Source: Terramyces sp. JEL0728 | Lineage: Eukaryota; Chytridiomycota; Chytridiomycetes; Rhizophydiales; Terramycetaceae | Length of the DNA: 64,000 nt | Direction: 5' to 3' | Assembly (NCBI GenBank): GCA_027603945.1 | Contig: JADIIU010000043.1 | Location: 40,022 to 104,021, forward strand | Shown here: positions 31,412-46,400 of the stretch, in pieces | How positions within the stretch are numbered: position 1 is the first letter of the stretch | Layout of the letters: each line of letters begins with the position of its first letter | Made by a program: the position numbers and the translations under genes | The notes under the pieces: generated by a model | Told to the model about the DNA's origin: nothing | What the model saw: only the letters and a program-made list of their open reading frames with translations | Database searches by the model: none

Positions 31412-33510
31412 TTAGTTTTTTAATTCGGGCAAGTCATAGTATAAGTTTAATGAATCAGGGTTAGCCAGCGAAGTGGAAGGCTTTACAGTTTGCCCAGCCA
31501 GAATCTTTTTAATTGCAACCTCGACTTTCTTTCCAGTTAACGTGTACGGAATATCTGCAATTGGTAGGATTTTGGCCGGTATGTGTCTCACTGATAAGAG
31601 AGACCGAATCTTTGATTTGATTCTCAAAACCAGGTCTTCGCTGAATCCTTGGCCATCAGCCATTTTACAGAACAAAATAACTCTTTCGTCATCATCTTGT
31701 TTTTGGCCCACGGCAACAGAGTCGGCAACTTCTGGGAATTGAACCATAATGTTGTACAACTCGGCGCTTCCAAATCTAACACCATTCGGATTTAAGGTCC
31801 CATCGCTAAATTAGCTTTAATTACCTTCTGCCAAGCATCACAATACCTCCAGTCACGGAATTGATAGTTAGGAAATCACCATGATACCATACACCTTTGA
31901 CTTGGTTGAAATATGCATTTTGGTATTTCTCCCCTTTAGGATCATTCCAGAAAGACACTGGCATGGCAGGGAATGGCTTGGTGCAAACCAAATCACCAGG
32001 GATATCGTATACTGGGTTTCCATGATCTACATCAATGAAAAATTACCATCCCAAGCTTCAACAGCCATACCAAGACATCTGCATTGAATTTCACCCTTGT
32101 ATACTGGGAGATCCACACTGTGCCCCGCAAATAAGGAACAGATATCAGTTCCACCAGTAATAGACCCGACCAAAACATCTGACTTGATGGAAGCATAAAT
32201 AAATTCATAGCTTTCTGGTTTTAAAGGAGATCCAGTAGAGTAAATTGAGTGGATGGTGCTTACGTTATGGCTCTTTTTTGGGTGGAAGCCAGCTTCTTGC
32301 AGTGCTTGGAAGTACTTGGCAGAGGCTCCAAAAGCAGTGATTCTTTCATTAGCATATCACTTACCCTAATTCCTCAGTGAGCTCCCAAAGCCTTGCAGGG
32401 GATGGTTTGAAAGGACTTCCGTCGTATGTGACAATAGTCGCGCCAGCTTAAAGTTAGATAGCTCCTACCTGCCAAACCGCTAAGAAGCCAATTCCACATC
32501 ATCCACCCGGCAGTAGTGTAGTAAAACAAGACATCTTTTTCGCAAAGGCCCCCATGTATAACATGCTCTTTCAAATGCTGAATCAAAGTACCACCATGGG
32601 AGTGAACAATACACTTTGGTATACCTGTAGTACCCGAGCTATATAAGATTGCTAATGGATGGTCAAATGACACCTGTTCAAAGACAGGCTCTTGATCTGG
32701 GAAATTGCTCAAATATTCGTTCATATCAACTGCTTTAGGAATATCGCTCAAGTCTGCCTTTTCGACGAATGGAATTACTACTACTTTTTCAAGTGTAGTT
32801 AGCCCATTTACAATCCCCTTCAATTTCGCTAAATTGTCATGCTGCTTTCCGTTATAAATAACGGATTCAGCTGAAACTAAAATTTTTGGTGAAATTTGAG
32901 CAAATCTGTCTAATACACCCTGCAATTAGCAAACAGTAACCATTTCACCAAAGTCTGGGGAAGCAGAAGACCAAATGGCACCAACCGCTGCTGCAGCCAA
33001 CATGAATGCAACCTAGATTAAACCAAAAGTACTGATTCGGGACAGTTTGGGACATATCCACAAATACGATCCCCTGCTTGGATTCCGCTGGCTCTGAATG
33101 CAGCAGATATTCTTCCAACCAAGTTTGCCAATTCTTTGTATGTCAGTTTGTTGACTTTTGCTGTTTCTCCAACGCCAATGATGGCAATGGAATCATCCCT
33201 CTTTGGTAGCAAGTTCTCTGCATAATTTAATCTGGATCCTTCAAACCATTTTGGGATTTTGTCAATTGATACGGCTTCATCAATTACAGAATCAAAGGGC
33301 TTTGAGCTTTTTACTTTGCAGTACTCCCATACAGATTCCCAGAATGAAGAAATGTTGTTTACTGAAAACTTGTATAATTCATCGTAATTGCCTGCATTAG
33401 AAATCTTTACTGAGGCTGAGATTGTACTTGCTGTTCACGAATGCCTGGAATGACTTTATCGAATTGGTTTCGGCGGTTGGCTTCCACAGTTGAATATTTT
33501 GAGCTGTCAT
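31412..33510 (-). CDS. AACS: Acetoacetyl-CoA synthetase
   Basis: Eight exons: 33510-33411, 33391-33033, 33012-32941, 32919-32469, 32446-32365, 32342-32047, 32026-31825 and 31805-31412 (651 aa, the usual family length). Introns are 19-22 bases. Domains are the N-terminal ACS region (FSVNNISSFWESVWEY, KWFEGSRLNYAENLLP), the AMP-binding motif YSSGTTGIPKCIVHSHGG, TAGWMMWNWLLSGL, STGSPLKPESYEF, GGTDICSLFAGH and [36 protein letters not shown]. The C-terminal catalytic lysine is in TLTGKKVEV. The enzyme activates acetoacetate to acetoacetyl-CoA in the cytosol for sterol and fatty-acid synthesis. Identification is firm. Confidence 0.95.
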
Positions 33511-33951
33511 TGCAAAGTAAAGTTGGTGGGGTCAAGTTTTATTTTTTGGGTCACACAAAACCAACAGCTGATTTCATTAAAAGATAAAATTAGTAAGCTC
33601 ATTCCGCCGATAGCTGAGCTAGTAGATTCCCTTGCAGCTGAATTCTTTTTGGTATGGTCGAATTCAATTCGCTTATTCGTATCGCGCTATTGTTCCAAAC
33701 ATGTCGCATCAACAAAATCCAGTGGTTATCATTATGGAATATTTGCATTCACAACTACCATTCAAATAAAGGATCGTTCTCGGCTTGGGGATATTATTGG
33801 CAAAGACTGGCCGAGAAGAATTTTCCAGGCCAAGAGTTAGATTGAGTGGATTTCGGGTTTAGAACTGTACTTTCTCATCTCTCGGTTTTCCTCTCGACCT
33901 CCTTTGGTTGCAGTTTGCCTCTTCCTCTTTTTTCTCAAGTGACGCAATCCA
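33511..33951 (+). other. Unassigned stretch with a 117-codon ORF lacking an ATG
   Basis: A plus-strand frame from about 33490 to 33840 is open and has a helical segment (SLKDKISKLIPPIAELVDSL). It has no ATG, overlaps the start of the acetoacetyl-CoA synthetase gene and matches nothing I know. It could be an exon of a small gene whose start I cannot find, or chance. The remainder is promoter space for the RhoGAP gene. Confidence 0.3.
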
Positions 33952-35967
<2,016 letters not shown>

Positions 35968-36018
35968 TACGAGTTGCTTTGTATTATATCGTGAACCAAA
36001 TATAATTCAGATTTTATT

Positions 36019-36524
36019 CTAAACTGAAACAGCTTTCTTTGAAACTTTTGCTTTGCTGGCATTCTAGCATTAATGTGCAAGTACCTTGGTAGGAGATTTA
36101 ATTGGGCTGGCCTTCTTTGGGCTTGTTTTGGATGCAGCTACAAATCTCTTTTTTGTTTGAATTTTTGGGAGCACAGCGCGCTTACTTTGCATTGGGGTCT
36201 AAATTTAACGAAAAATACGTCGGGATACGTTTGGTCTGTTATATCTTGAACCAATTGCACGCAGCTAATGTCTGAATCCAGATGCGGGTAGCACAATCTC
36301 GAAATAATTTGAAGAGCGTCTTGGAACTGATCAAAATTAATGTGCGAGTCTCGCTGAAATTTGGCCTCGTTGTATGCATCCTGCAGATCCTTTTTGGTGA
36401 CCTGCTTGTGTTTTTTGCCAACATTTGACCAAAAGTTTTGAAAGTTGGTTTCTATATCAACTGATTCATACCAGTTTGTGCTGTGGTTCGTTTTGCTGGA
36501 ACACCTGCGATAGAAACCAAGCAT
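36019..36524 (-). CDS. Small basic protein with p25-alpha (TPPP)-like region
   Basis: Exons are 36524-36219, 36198-36085 and 36063-36019 (154 aa, introns 20 and 21 bases). The central stretch NFWSNVGKKHKQVTKKDLQDAY...HINFDQFQDALQIISRL resembles the EF-hand-like p25-alpha fold of tubulin-polymerisation-promoting proteins. The C-terminus is very basic with SPKKASPIKSPTK repeats, which would suit microtubule binding. A second possible start at 36571 (MDTTQLQSIFEDFGTE) lies in another frame and looks like the missing N-terminal helix, but I cannot join it with an ordinary intron, so the 5' end is unsettled. The TPPP assignment is tentative. Confidence 0.55.
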
Positions 36525-36649
36525 TCTGTGCCAAAATCTTCAAAGATGCTTTGCAGCTGTGTTGTATCCATTGTGTGGAAAGGAAATTTGTTAGTCAATA
36601 GAACAATAGGTGCTGGGCCACCATAGTATTTTTCATCTCTAAACGCGTA

Positions 36650-38358
36650 ATGGCAACAAGATTGACAGAATACCAGCGGAAATGTCCTGCAAATATTAAA
36701 GCATTAATCGATACGGCAAGGACTACACAAATGTATGTACTTCAAGAAATGGGTCCAATGGCATTTATGGTAGCTGATGAAGCTAATTCAAAAAAATTCA
36801 AAGTATCACTGGGTCAAATCCATACATGTTCCTGCAAGTCAAAATGCTGCCTTCATATGGTATTCAATTCTCATTATAGATGTGGCTATTGCTTAAATTA
36901 TTTCATGTCGATCCTAAAAGCGATATGTTGTATCAGACCTCTTTGGTTGACCGGGAAATAAATGAAATCCTAAATGGAAGGCATAGGATAGTAGGTTTCA
37001 ACTTACCTTAGCAACGCGTAGTCTTGGAAAAACAAGAGACAGCCCCAGAAGATAGTGGTGTAAAACAGCGACCAATAGAAGACGGTGATGTTTGTCCAAT
37101 ATGCCAAGATTATTTAAAAGACGGTGGAAATGAACTAAAAATCACTTACTGCAGAAACTCATGCGGAAATAATATTCACGTCAAATGTATCAAAGTTCTG
37201 ATGAATCATTCAAAATCTCTTGGATCCATGGATATCAAATGTCCAGTAACTTTCAGCTAACACAGAGCTGTGTAGAAATTCGTTTGGATCGATGTCTGAA
37301 GTAGAAAAACAGATATCTGAGTTGTTAACTGTCAAAGAACCTGATACTAGAAAACTGGATTTTTCACATTTTGGCTATACATGTAAAAGTTGCAGCAACG
37401 GGCCCATCAAAGGACGATTACACAAGTACTCATTATTAATTATAGGTGTCAAATCTGTTTGGATCTATTTCTCTGTGACCATTGCTTCAAGGAAGGATCC
37501 CATCCGTAATTGACTGTTAATATCAGAGAACATGCGTTTGAGTACCGCAATAGGTCTACTTCAAAATGGAAAAAGTCTACTAGATCGCTGCAGCCAGCCT
37601 TACCCACAGCGTTGATTGAGGATATTCAAAATCGTGAATTAACTGGGGAAGATTATCAAACGCTATTAACCCTGGACGCTGGAATGCAAATACAAGGAAA
37701 TATACCGTTGCATGTTGTAAATTCATTTCCAGTCACTAAAATGCGCAACAGCAATGACAAAACGCGCTTACGATTGGATCAGTCGGGAAATTGCAACGTC
37801 TGTGCTTCAAAAATTGGATATGGGGATCTGGTCAGACAAATACCTTGTGGTCATGGTTTCCATCAGAGCTGTATAGATAGATGGCTGTTGCACAGCAGAG
37901 CGAATTGCCCAACTTGTGGAAGTGCTGCTTATTTTTCAGCAGGTGAAGAAATTGGATTAGCACCAAATTTGGATAACTCGACATACCATGCTGCGCAAAC
38001 GATTTCAAATGCAACTGCAAGGAAGAAAAGAAGAGAAAAGAAAGAGAATAGAGTAACCAAAACTAGCTTATCAGATCCTGGCAGTTGGAATCTGCAAGTA
38101 GTTGGCTCTAATTCTATTTTAGAACAGCTTGGCGGAAGCCAGCCAGCTATTATTCCAGCAGCAGCCGAATCAGCTTCTATAAAAAGAGAGAAAGCATCCC
38201 CATATACACTAGGCAGAAAATATAGATCTGAATCTAAAAAACAATCAAGTTTAAAAGGCAAAAAGACTTTAGGTTTACCTCCCATACCAGCGGCAAGAAA
38301 AGTCGAGAAGGAGGAGATTAATTTGCTGGTTGATTCAACTAAATTATTGCTAATATAG
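36650..38358 (+). CDS. ZSWIM2: ZSWIM2-like E3 ubiquitin ligase (SWIM, RING, ZZ, RING)
   Basis: Six exons: 36650-36859, 36880-36990, 37012-37245, 37268-37425, 37446-37505 and 37527-38358 (534 aa). Introns are 20, 21, 22, 20 and 21 bases. Domain order is an N-terminal SWIM motif (HTCSCKSKCCLHM), RING 1 (VCPICQDYL...CGNNIHVKCI...CPLCRNSFGS), ZZ (CKSCSNGPIKGRLHKCQICLDLFL) and RING 2 (CNVCASKIGYGDLVRQIPCGHGFHQSCIDRWLL...CPTC). This order is that of ZSWIM2/MEX, a ubiquitin ligase known from mammalian testis. The remaining C-terminal region is basic and disordered. Splicing at 37246-37267 is needed to restore CPLCR. The stop is eleven bases from the ABCG stop on the other strand. Confidence 0.88.
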
Positions 38359-38369
38359 CTAATGTCAAA

Positions 38370-40949
38370 TTATCTTTGTTTAATTTGGTTAAAGCTGATC
38401 ATTGCTAAAAATGCCAAAATTCTCCAACAGAGTCCGATAATGGCCATCATCGTAAAATCAAAGGTGGTTTGCCCAATTTCGTATCCATAAACGTTACTAA
38501 GTGTCAGGTTGTAAATTTTCTGATACGGAGCCACTGATTCAGTGAGCAATGCCTCTGTTCCCCACTAATTTAAGGCGGTGTTACCATATTGTACGATGTG
38601 TATACCAGATACTGCAAACCGGCCTTCTTCATTTCGCCCAAAGACGGCCCTACACCATTCAACACTGAAAATCCAAGGGCAATAAATACAGCGATAAGCA
38701 CAGAGTTTTTTGAGTGTGAGACGAACGCACACATTGAGCCGATCCCAAATACTCCGAAAAATGTTAAAAATATCATCAGTAGTTGGCTAGGAAAGGACAT
38801 TAGTGGGCGAGCAACAATATAGATAATCGACGTGTAGTGAAGGCTCATTAGGAAGATCAAATACAGAGAAGATAGGGTTTTCCCCTACGTTAGTTCATTT
38901 TACAATAAAGTAGGCAACTTTAGAATGGCCGGAAGATGCGTTTCTCCAGTAAACTGGCTTTTCCATCCCAAAAACGTTTACCCCAGCCGCTGAACCAGCA
39001 AGCGCCGAGGAAAACCCAATAGAAAGTCCAAATTGAGGAATCTTCCACAATACTGGGGAGCTGGGCAAAAATAGAAACAAAAACTGATACAATCCAATGA
39101 AAGAATCGTAGCTAGGATCCAAAGATAGACCAACAATTATACCACAGATTATACTGACAAATAGCGGAAGATAGAACAATGATGGCGCTCTGTAGAATTG
39201 CAAAACTGCCAGGTTGTGACAATATACAATTTGTGAAATTAATGGAGCTCCTTTGCATTTGATAATATTTGCTGCAATACTGTGAAAATTTTCGTAGTGC
39301 TGTTGATCTTTAGCCAGTGACGATCTACCTTCTCTGCTTGCTACCGAATTTGATCTGAATGATGAGCTATGTGAGATATTTGAAAGGACGGGAATTGGCT
39401 CCTCTAGATTATGGGTTTTTGCATTTTTAGAATATTCGCTCCAGCAATCTGCCAGTTCATCCGGTGTGTAATCCTTGATTGTGTTTGTTCCTCTGTTATT
39501 TAAAACATCCAAAAGTATATCAGCTTCGTTCACTCCTTCCGGAAACTAAATTAGATCAACTTACTAGATAACCCAAGTTTGAAAAGTACGGAAGAATATC
39601 TTTTGTATGTCCAAGAAAGGCAGTTTTACCTCCTGGAACCATCAGAAATGTATCATCAAATCTAGTTTAGAAATATATACTTGTGAAATACTGAGGTTCT
39701 TGGTTGGTGTATAACGGCAACAACAGTGATCCCCATTGTCGAGATTCGAGATAGTATGTCAACTACTTCCATTGCCCCAACAGAGTCCAACCTGCATTAC
39801 AAAATGCTTACCCTGAAGTTGGTTCGTCAAGGAATAGACATAATGGTATAGAAACCAGTTCAATCCCAATATTCACTCTCTTCCTTTGACCACCCGATAT
39901 GCCTCTGTTCGTTTCATCTCCAATGATCGAGTGAGCCACTGCTGTCAAACTAGCTGTCAATTGAGCAATACTTTAGGATCTCTATGATTCCATCTACATG
40001 CTTTTCTATCTCTTTTGATTTCCAAGTAGAGGGTAATCGTATCCTTGCCGAATGCAAGAGGTTTTCTTTAACGGTCAAGCCTCTGTGCATGATATCTTCC
40101 TGCGGCACAAATCCAATTAATTTCTTGAATTTATATACTTGAATTTCTTTTCCTGAAATGAATAATTGTCCAGCAGTCCTTTGGACCTTGCCACATAATA
40201 CACTCATAAATGTAGTTTCTAAATTAGCTCCGGATACTTCCGCAACCACTTGGACCCATTATAGCTGTTAGTTTTGCGGCTCTAATGTACCCTGTAACAT
40301 TTTTTAAGACCTGATTTCCACTCCCAAGTCTCAGTTCCAGATTCTCCATTCTAAAATCCCATCTCATAACTGATCCTTGGAGCAGCGCTTCAAATGCGCT
40401 TTCAAAATTTGAATTTACATTGTTCAAGCTCGTTATTTCTTTTTTAAGCAGATGAATTTTGTATTTTCTCAACTCGCGATGTCTAGTATTCCAGAATATT
40501 ACCATCAGTAGCAAATCAAAAAATATGGCAAGCACCACACCTGCATAAGAGAATTGTGCAGCTGAGCCTTTGGGGCAATAAGAGAAATAGTCGCATCCTA
40601 CAGGAGTAATTGACCCAGTGGGGCAATAATGCTTTTCTGGACTAGACGGTTAATGGAGGAATACCAGATAGCTATTTTCAACGGAGTTGAGCAATAATAT
40701 CCTTTTGGACAAACGATTGGTTCATAGATACCTTGCGCTCCTAAATATCCATCAGTGCATGGGTAGCCAAAGGCTCTTTTCCTTGCGCAATCGCTTGACG
40801 GTGGACAGAGTACTGGATAAGTTTTTTGGTTATTCAGCAGCGTGTTTGGACAATAAAACTCGTATTAATCGCCATAATACCCCATCTTGACACATTGGTA
40901 TTGGAAACAACTTTTCACCTGTGCTATATGCGTAGTAGCATGTTGACAT
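38370..40949 (-). CDS. ABCG-family half-transporter with N-terminal cysteine-rich domain (copy 1)
   Basis: Ten exons: 40949-40881, 40858-40665, 40641-40238, 40218-39972, 39949-39812, 39791-39681, 39661-39565, 39545-38904, 38884-38585 and 38564-38370 (798 aa). The first 130 residues are an extracellular-type cysteine-rich domain (FYCPNTL..., [16 protein letters not shown]). A transmembrane helix ([16 protein letters not shown]) and then the ATPase follow. The ATPase has Walker A MGPSGCGKTTF, signature [12 protein letters not shown], Walker [13 protein letters not shown] and VIHQPRT. About six C-terminal helices complete it. The layout is that of fungal Adp1-type and plant WBC24-type ABCG proteins, lipid or sterol exporters. 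No signal peptide precedes the cysteine domain. It is a paralogue of the divergent neighbour. Confidence 0.9.
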
Positions 40950-40976
40950 TTGTACAGTTACCGACGCGTCTGGAAT
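40950..40976. promoter_or_regulatory. 27-base gap between the start codons of the divergent ABCG pair
   Basis: The two ABCG genes start at 40949 (leftward) and 40977 (rightward). Both proteins begin with equivalent residues ([11 protein letters not shown] and MGNCYFDNSTDG), which supports both starts. Control elements must lie in this gap or in the coding exons. Confidence 0.55.
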
Positions 40977-43437
40977 ATGGGCAACTGCTATTTCGACAAT
41001 TCTACCGATGGCATACCTCTTAGTGAGACTCCACAATGCATGGTGGGATTTTATTGTCCAAGCACAGTTGCGAATGATAGTTCAACCATTCCAGTGTACT
41101 GTCCTCCGTCTATAGATTGCCTCGTACTTAGATTGCTTGGAGTGCCATGCGTTGATGGCCAGAATGGAAGTCAGGGGATATACGAGCCAATATCTTGCAA
41201 AATGGGATGTAATGTTGGTACTTATATAGACTATTGTCCAACTCCTATGGAAATGTACAGATGTCCAGAAAACAGCTATTGTCTTACAGGAACTGCCACT
41301 CCAATCAAATGCGATTATTTATCCTATTGTCCCGAGGGTGCTATATATCAAAGGCCCTATTACGGACTCTTGCTCTGCCTTGTTGTCGACCTGCTGCTAT
41401 TTGCAATCTATTGGAAAAAGAGTAATCACAGGATAGCAAACTTGAAATTTAAAAAGATTAGCAAAGTTAAAGGTGAAATCCAGAAAGCATTCGAGCGGAA
41501 CGTCAAAGGATTAAAGGTGCGACTGGATTTCAAAATGGAGGGGTTGAGTTTGAACCTGCCAAATGGGGAAAACGTCCTGAATGACATATCAGGGTACATA
41601 AGAGCTTCAAAAATTACTGCTGTGATGGGTCCAAGTGGCAGCGGAAGTAAATCAACTGTAATTTAGAAACAACATTTTTAAACGTTCTTGCGGGAAAGAT
41701 AAAGCGAACAAGCGGAAAGCTTTATGTTAGCGGAAGGGAAATAGAAATGTCCAAGTTCAAGAATTTTGTCGGGTTTGTTCCTCAAGAAGATATAATGCAT
41801 CGGGATATGACGGTAAGGGAAAATATTGCATATTCGGCAAAAATTAGATTACCAGCAGGCTGGAAATCGCCAGAAGTTGAAGATCATGTAGACAATGTGC
41901 TTGAGCTACTAAAGTAAACTGTACTAAGGCAGATTATCTCATGTTGCCAATTCGATTGTTGGCGACGAAACAACGAGGGGGATATCTGGTGGACAAAGGA
42001 AAAGAGTAAATATAGGGATGGAATTAGTCGCCTGTCCTCTGTGTTTGTTTCTCGACGAGCCTACTTCTGGATTGGATGCTACTAGTGCGCTGGAGGTAAT
42101 GGAAGTATTAGCGGATTTGACTGATATGGGAATGACAGTAATGGCGGTAATACATCAGCCTAGAACCGAAATATTTTACAAGTAACTAATATTTGATCAG
42201 ATTTGACGAGTGTTTATTGATTGTTCCTGGAGGGAAAGCGGCATATCTCGGCCCCACTAAGGATGCTAAATCCTACTTTAAAGGTATGGGATTCCAGGTG
42301 TTTTGAGGCTAATCCAGTTTCCATTGGGTGTAAACGAAGCAGATATTTTAATGGAGATTCTTGGAAACAGAGGAGTTAATGATGAATATTACAATTATAA
42401 AGACCTTTGCACTCAATGGGCTTTAAAAGAGACCTCAAATAAAGATGGTACTAACCAGACTTGCGCAACTGAACATACAAAGAGACAATCTCTAGTTGAA
42501 GATGAGGCACTCTACAATCAGTTCCACTCCTTCACCAGAACATCATTCCAGAAAACCAGCTTTTTCTCTCAATTCTATCACTGCCATTTATTCAGCTTAA
42601 AGAAGCAGTTACGGAATTCTACATCCCTGTTTTTAGAATTGTTTGTCACCACTGCCTGTGCAGCAATTATCGGCGCTCAGGGAAACACTTCATACGACAA
42701 GTACATTGGACTATACAAGGGCAGTTTTGTAAATTTACCAAACCCAATTATTTTGTGGGGAACTCCGGTTGTTTTTCAGGCTATAGGAATGGCGGTTGCA
42801 ATTTCAGCAGCCATACCAGTAAGACTTTTTAATATCAGGGCATAGCAATATTTGGATTTGAGCAGTCGATTGCAACAAGATATTTCGAGTCTGGCCACTC
42901 GATTACTGCATATTTCAGTGGGAAAATAGTCGCATCTTTGTATCGCATTATTATTGCGAGTTTTCATTTCACCTCGGTGTTGGTAGTCCTGTCTCCGACA
43001 ACTCGTAATTTCTTTACACAGTGGGCGATTCATTTATTACTTTATTTTGGAGTATACGGAATATCCCATTTTTGCTCTGTTATAACTTCTGCTGAAAAGG
43101 CAAATGTATTGGCTACATGTATAGCACTTGTTTCGTCAATGTTTTGTGGGTATGGCCCTACGCTAGCCCAGGTTCAAGCTGCTGGGGTTTATTTCGTTTG
43201 GTGTTTACAGTTTAATATGTGGGGAGCGGAAGCGCAAGGTTGCTTTGAGCTAAAATAGTGTCGGAAACTTATACACAATACGATTTGATATATGATACGG
43301 AAACCAGTGCCGCACAGTATGGATATGTGGTGAATCGCGTGGGGTTCGACTTTATGATGATGTTTATGCTTGGTCTAGCCTGGAGACTCTCTGCATTTGC
43401 AGCGATTCAGTACAATAACTGGAGAAAACACAATTAA
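40977..43437 (+). CDS. ABCG-family half-transporter with N-terminal cysteine-rich domain (copy 2)
   Basis: Seven exons: 40977-41646, 41667-41913, 41933-42181, 42201-42297, 42318-42818, 42839-43238 and 43259-43437 (780 aa). The domain order equals copy 1: cysteine-rich N-terminus (GFYCPST, YCPPSIDC, RCPENSYC), helix GLLLCLVVDLLLFAIYW and the ATPase ([43 protein letters not shown]). The C-terminal membrane domain ends AAIQYNNWRKHN. Four intron positions (after the Walker A lysine region, after ELLK, after FYK/FHK, and before [11 protein letters not shown]) are shared in place and phase with copy 1, so they predate the duplication. Copy 2 lacks the two N-terminal introns of copy 1. Substrate unknown. 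The stop lies eight bases from the P4-ATPase stop. Confidence 0.9.
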
Positions 43438-43445
43438 TATTAGAA

Positions 43446-46400
43446 CTATATTTTGATTTTCTTTTTGGCAGTGTAATCAAGCAAGATATCAGTATCTGTA
43501 GGATAGAATGTTTTTCGTAAACTATGTTAGCAAATAAATACTATTCCAGCAATAGATCCGGTATAATGCAAAATGGCGGTAGCAGAATCATTAGGAGGTA
43601 ATAAGCTGGCAGCGAGTGTAATATGACTGCCGTGTTACTGTCGGCATAGAAAAAGTAGTCCAACAAGAACAAGCAAAACATAAACCCAACGTTTAAGACG
43701 TAACTGGCAATAAGCCCAAACGCAGTAAACCAGATCCAAAATTTAGAAATGATAGCCATCTTGAATAAAACAACCAGCAACATTGGGGTAGAGAAAAGAT
43801 AGCACTGCACCCAGTATCCGGTTGATCTGCCTTGGGCATCTAGGGCTCCTTCAGAATTTAATAAATACACACAGACGAATATGATAACTGGATGGACGAG
43901 AGACACTATGAACCATCTTGCAATGTGAGAATAGTTCCAATACAGCCCATTTTTGACTTCTTTGTAGATCTGAGGGTTCTGTTCAATGACCTCTTCTGGT
44001 AAATCTCTTTCGTATAATCCGTACATGAACGGCGGCAGTGAGGTGAAGATCACGTTAAATGCTGTAAGAAACAGCTCTTCGTAGACGATTTGACCAGACC
44101 AAGCGTTGTAGAATCCAAAGAATAGTTGGATGCTGATAAACACAAAATTCTTGTAGAACGAGTACAGGATTAGATTTGCCATTCGAAGGTAGTTGAAGCG
44201 ACCATGTATCGTTAGCAATCTTTCCAGAAATCTAAATTCCCCAAATGCATAATCAGCAGCCCTGACTGCTTGTGTTCCTTCTTTGCCCATAATCCCAATT
44301 CCAATGTGTGCTTCTTGGATCATCGATACATCATTTGCACCATCTCCAATAGCCAGTGTAATCGATGCTTTTAAAGATTTACGTACAAGTCGAACCACCA
44401 GTGATTTTTGCAACGGAGTGACCCTGGAACAAATAACCGTCTTGCATCTTTTTCCGATCGTTAAAAACTTGGTTTTGCTCTTTTCAGCACCCGCAAATAC
44501 GTTCGAAAGCACATGGCCATCGACTACCAAGGCATATATTTGGGTCTATTGTCAAAAACAACTTACGGCCGTCCCACCGGTAATTTCTTGTTGGATTTTG
44601 TCCATCTCCAGCTCGCATTGCTCAGGTGTGCTTGCAGACAGGATAAATAGTTTCATATCTCGATTAATCAGCCTAGACGACATGCCAATATTAATTGCAG
44701 TTTCTTGTTTATCGCCAGTCAATAGCCACAATTTGATATCCGCCTATGTTAAATGGGTTTACTTTTAATAGATTTTCAATTGTTTCTGGAACTTTATCTT
44801 GCAATTTGTCTTCTATAGCTGTGCATCCAAGTAAAGTCAAGCCAGTTTCAACAATATCTGACGCCTGTGCAATCTTATCTTCCCTATTGTCGAGACTGAT
44901 TTCGGCTTCATCATATTCCTTTTTAAAATGCTCAAATTCTTCTTCGCTCAAATCACGATATGCGACCACCAGAGTGCGTAAACCAATATTACTGAATTCC
45001 GTAAGAGATTCATTGGCCATTTTGAGCAATTCTGCATCGTTCTTGCTTTTATCTAGCCTTGCCATCATGATATTATCTGCACCTTTACAATATAGCTTGA
45101 TCCCCTCTGGTGTTCGAATAATTGCAGACATTCTTTTACGTGTAGAGTTGAATTCAATAATAGTCAGCACGTCAAATGTTTCTTTTTTGCCACTGATTTC
45201 AACAGACATTGTTTGTTTTGTGCGATTGTACAGTTTATACTTGTTCCTTAATGCGGCTTCTAGCAATGCGGTTTCATCTGGCGACTGACTCTCGAAAATC
45301 ATTTTTCCTGTTTTTTCATCAACAGCGGGAATGCATCCATGGCATAAGGACAAGGCTTTAAAGAACTGATCTACAAAGAATTTTCGTTTTTCTGTAGTTG
45401 CTTCCTGCATTAGTTTGTATTACCTCGTATAATTTAATTGCTGTTCCTGGATTTTTCATTTCGTCTATAATTTCCCCGTCAATAAAAAACTGAGCCATTT
45501 CCATCACGTTTTGAGTCAATGTGCCAGTCTTGTCAGAGAATATATAATCCACACACCCCAAATCTTCGTTCAAGTTACTGTTGTTTGCTCTCATTGGGAC
45601 ATATGATACCGAACCATCGGTGTGCGTCCTCTTGTACTGCATCTTTGGATCCCATACCATATACGTTGCTTGCCCAAGTTTAACCAATTCAATAGTGACA
45701 AACAATGAAATTGGAATAACATAAGTGTACAGAGCAAAGAAAGAAACGGTGGTACTCCACAAATTAAATGTTGCATTTGAACTGGTAAGCCCAATATACC
45801 ATTCAACAGCTAAATCAGTCGCAGGTCTAGTGTTTTGGATACCTAATATATACTGGTAGTGCTGGTATTGCAAAACAACGCTGATAATAAGCAAAATAGC
45901 ATTGAATCCAAACGCCGCCAAAACCAGTAAATTCAATTTACGTTCCAATGAAGATGTTTTCAGTTTACCCTGCTTTAGATTCTTCATGATTTTGGTGTTT
46001 CCTCCGCAATATAGTACTACTGCAAAGCAATAATCAGTGTTACGCAATACAGATCCACGACAAACCAAATTCAAGAGAGATAATGGTGTAGTTTGATTCT
46101 TGCCATCATCTAACGTAATTCTCCCTTCGAATGAAACTAAATTATCGTTTGGTTGCTCGCATTGAATCAACCCACCAATTTTTGAGATTGATTCTGGAGA
46201 GTTTCTATCTGATGTGCCGGGCACAGTTGATTTACGTTTAAGATTCGTTTCACTAGAAATTAACAATACTTACCCATCCAATTCAGCAGTTTCGATAAAC
46301 GCCGTTCCATCTTCATATGAAGAAGAAAGCAGGATTGCGTCGATTTGAAATTTAGATCCTTTTTCAATGTACACGATATCTCCAGGCTGCAACTCTTGAG

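Noticed and set aside
44746..45288. Plus-strand 180-codon ORF
   Set aside because: Antisense shadow of the P4-ATPase catalytic domain.
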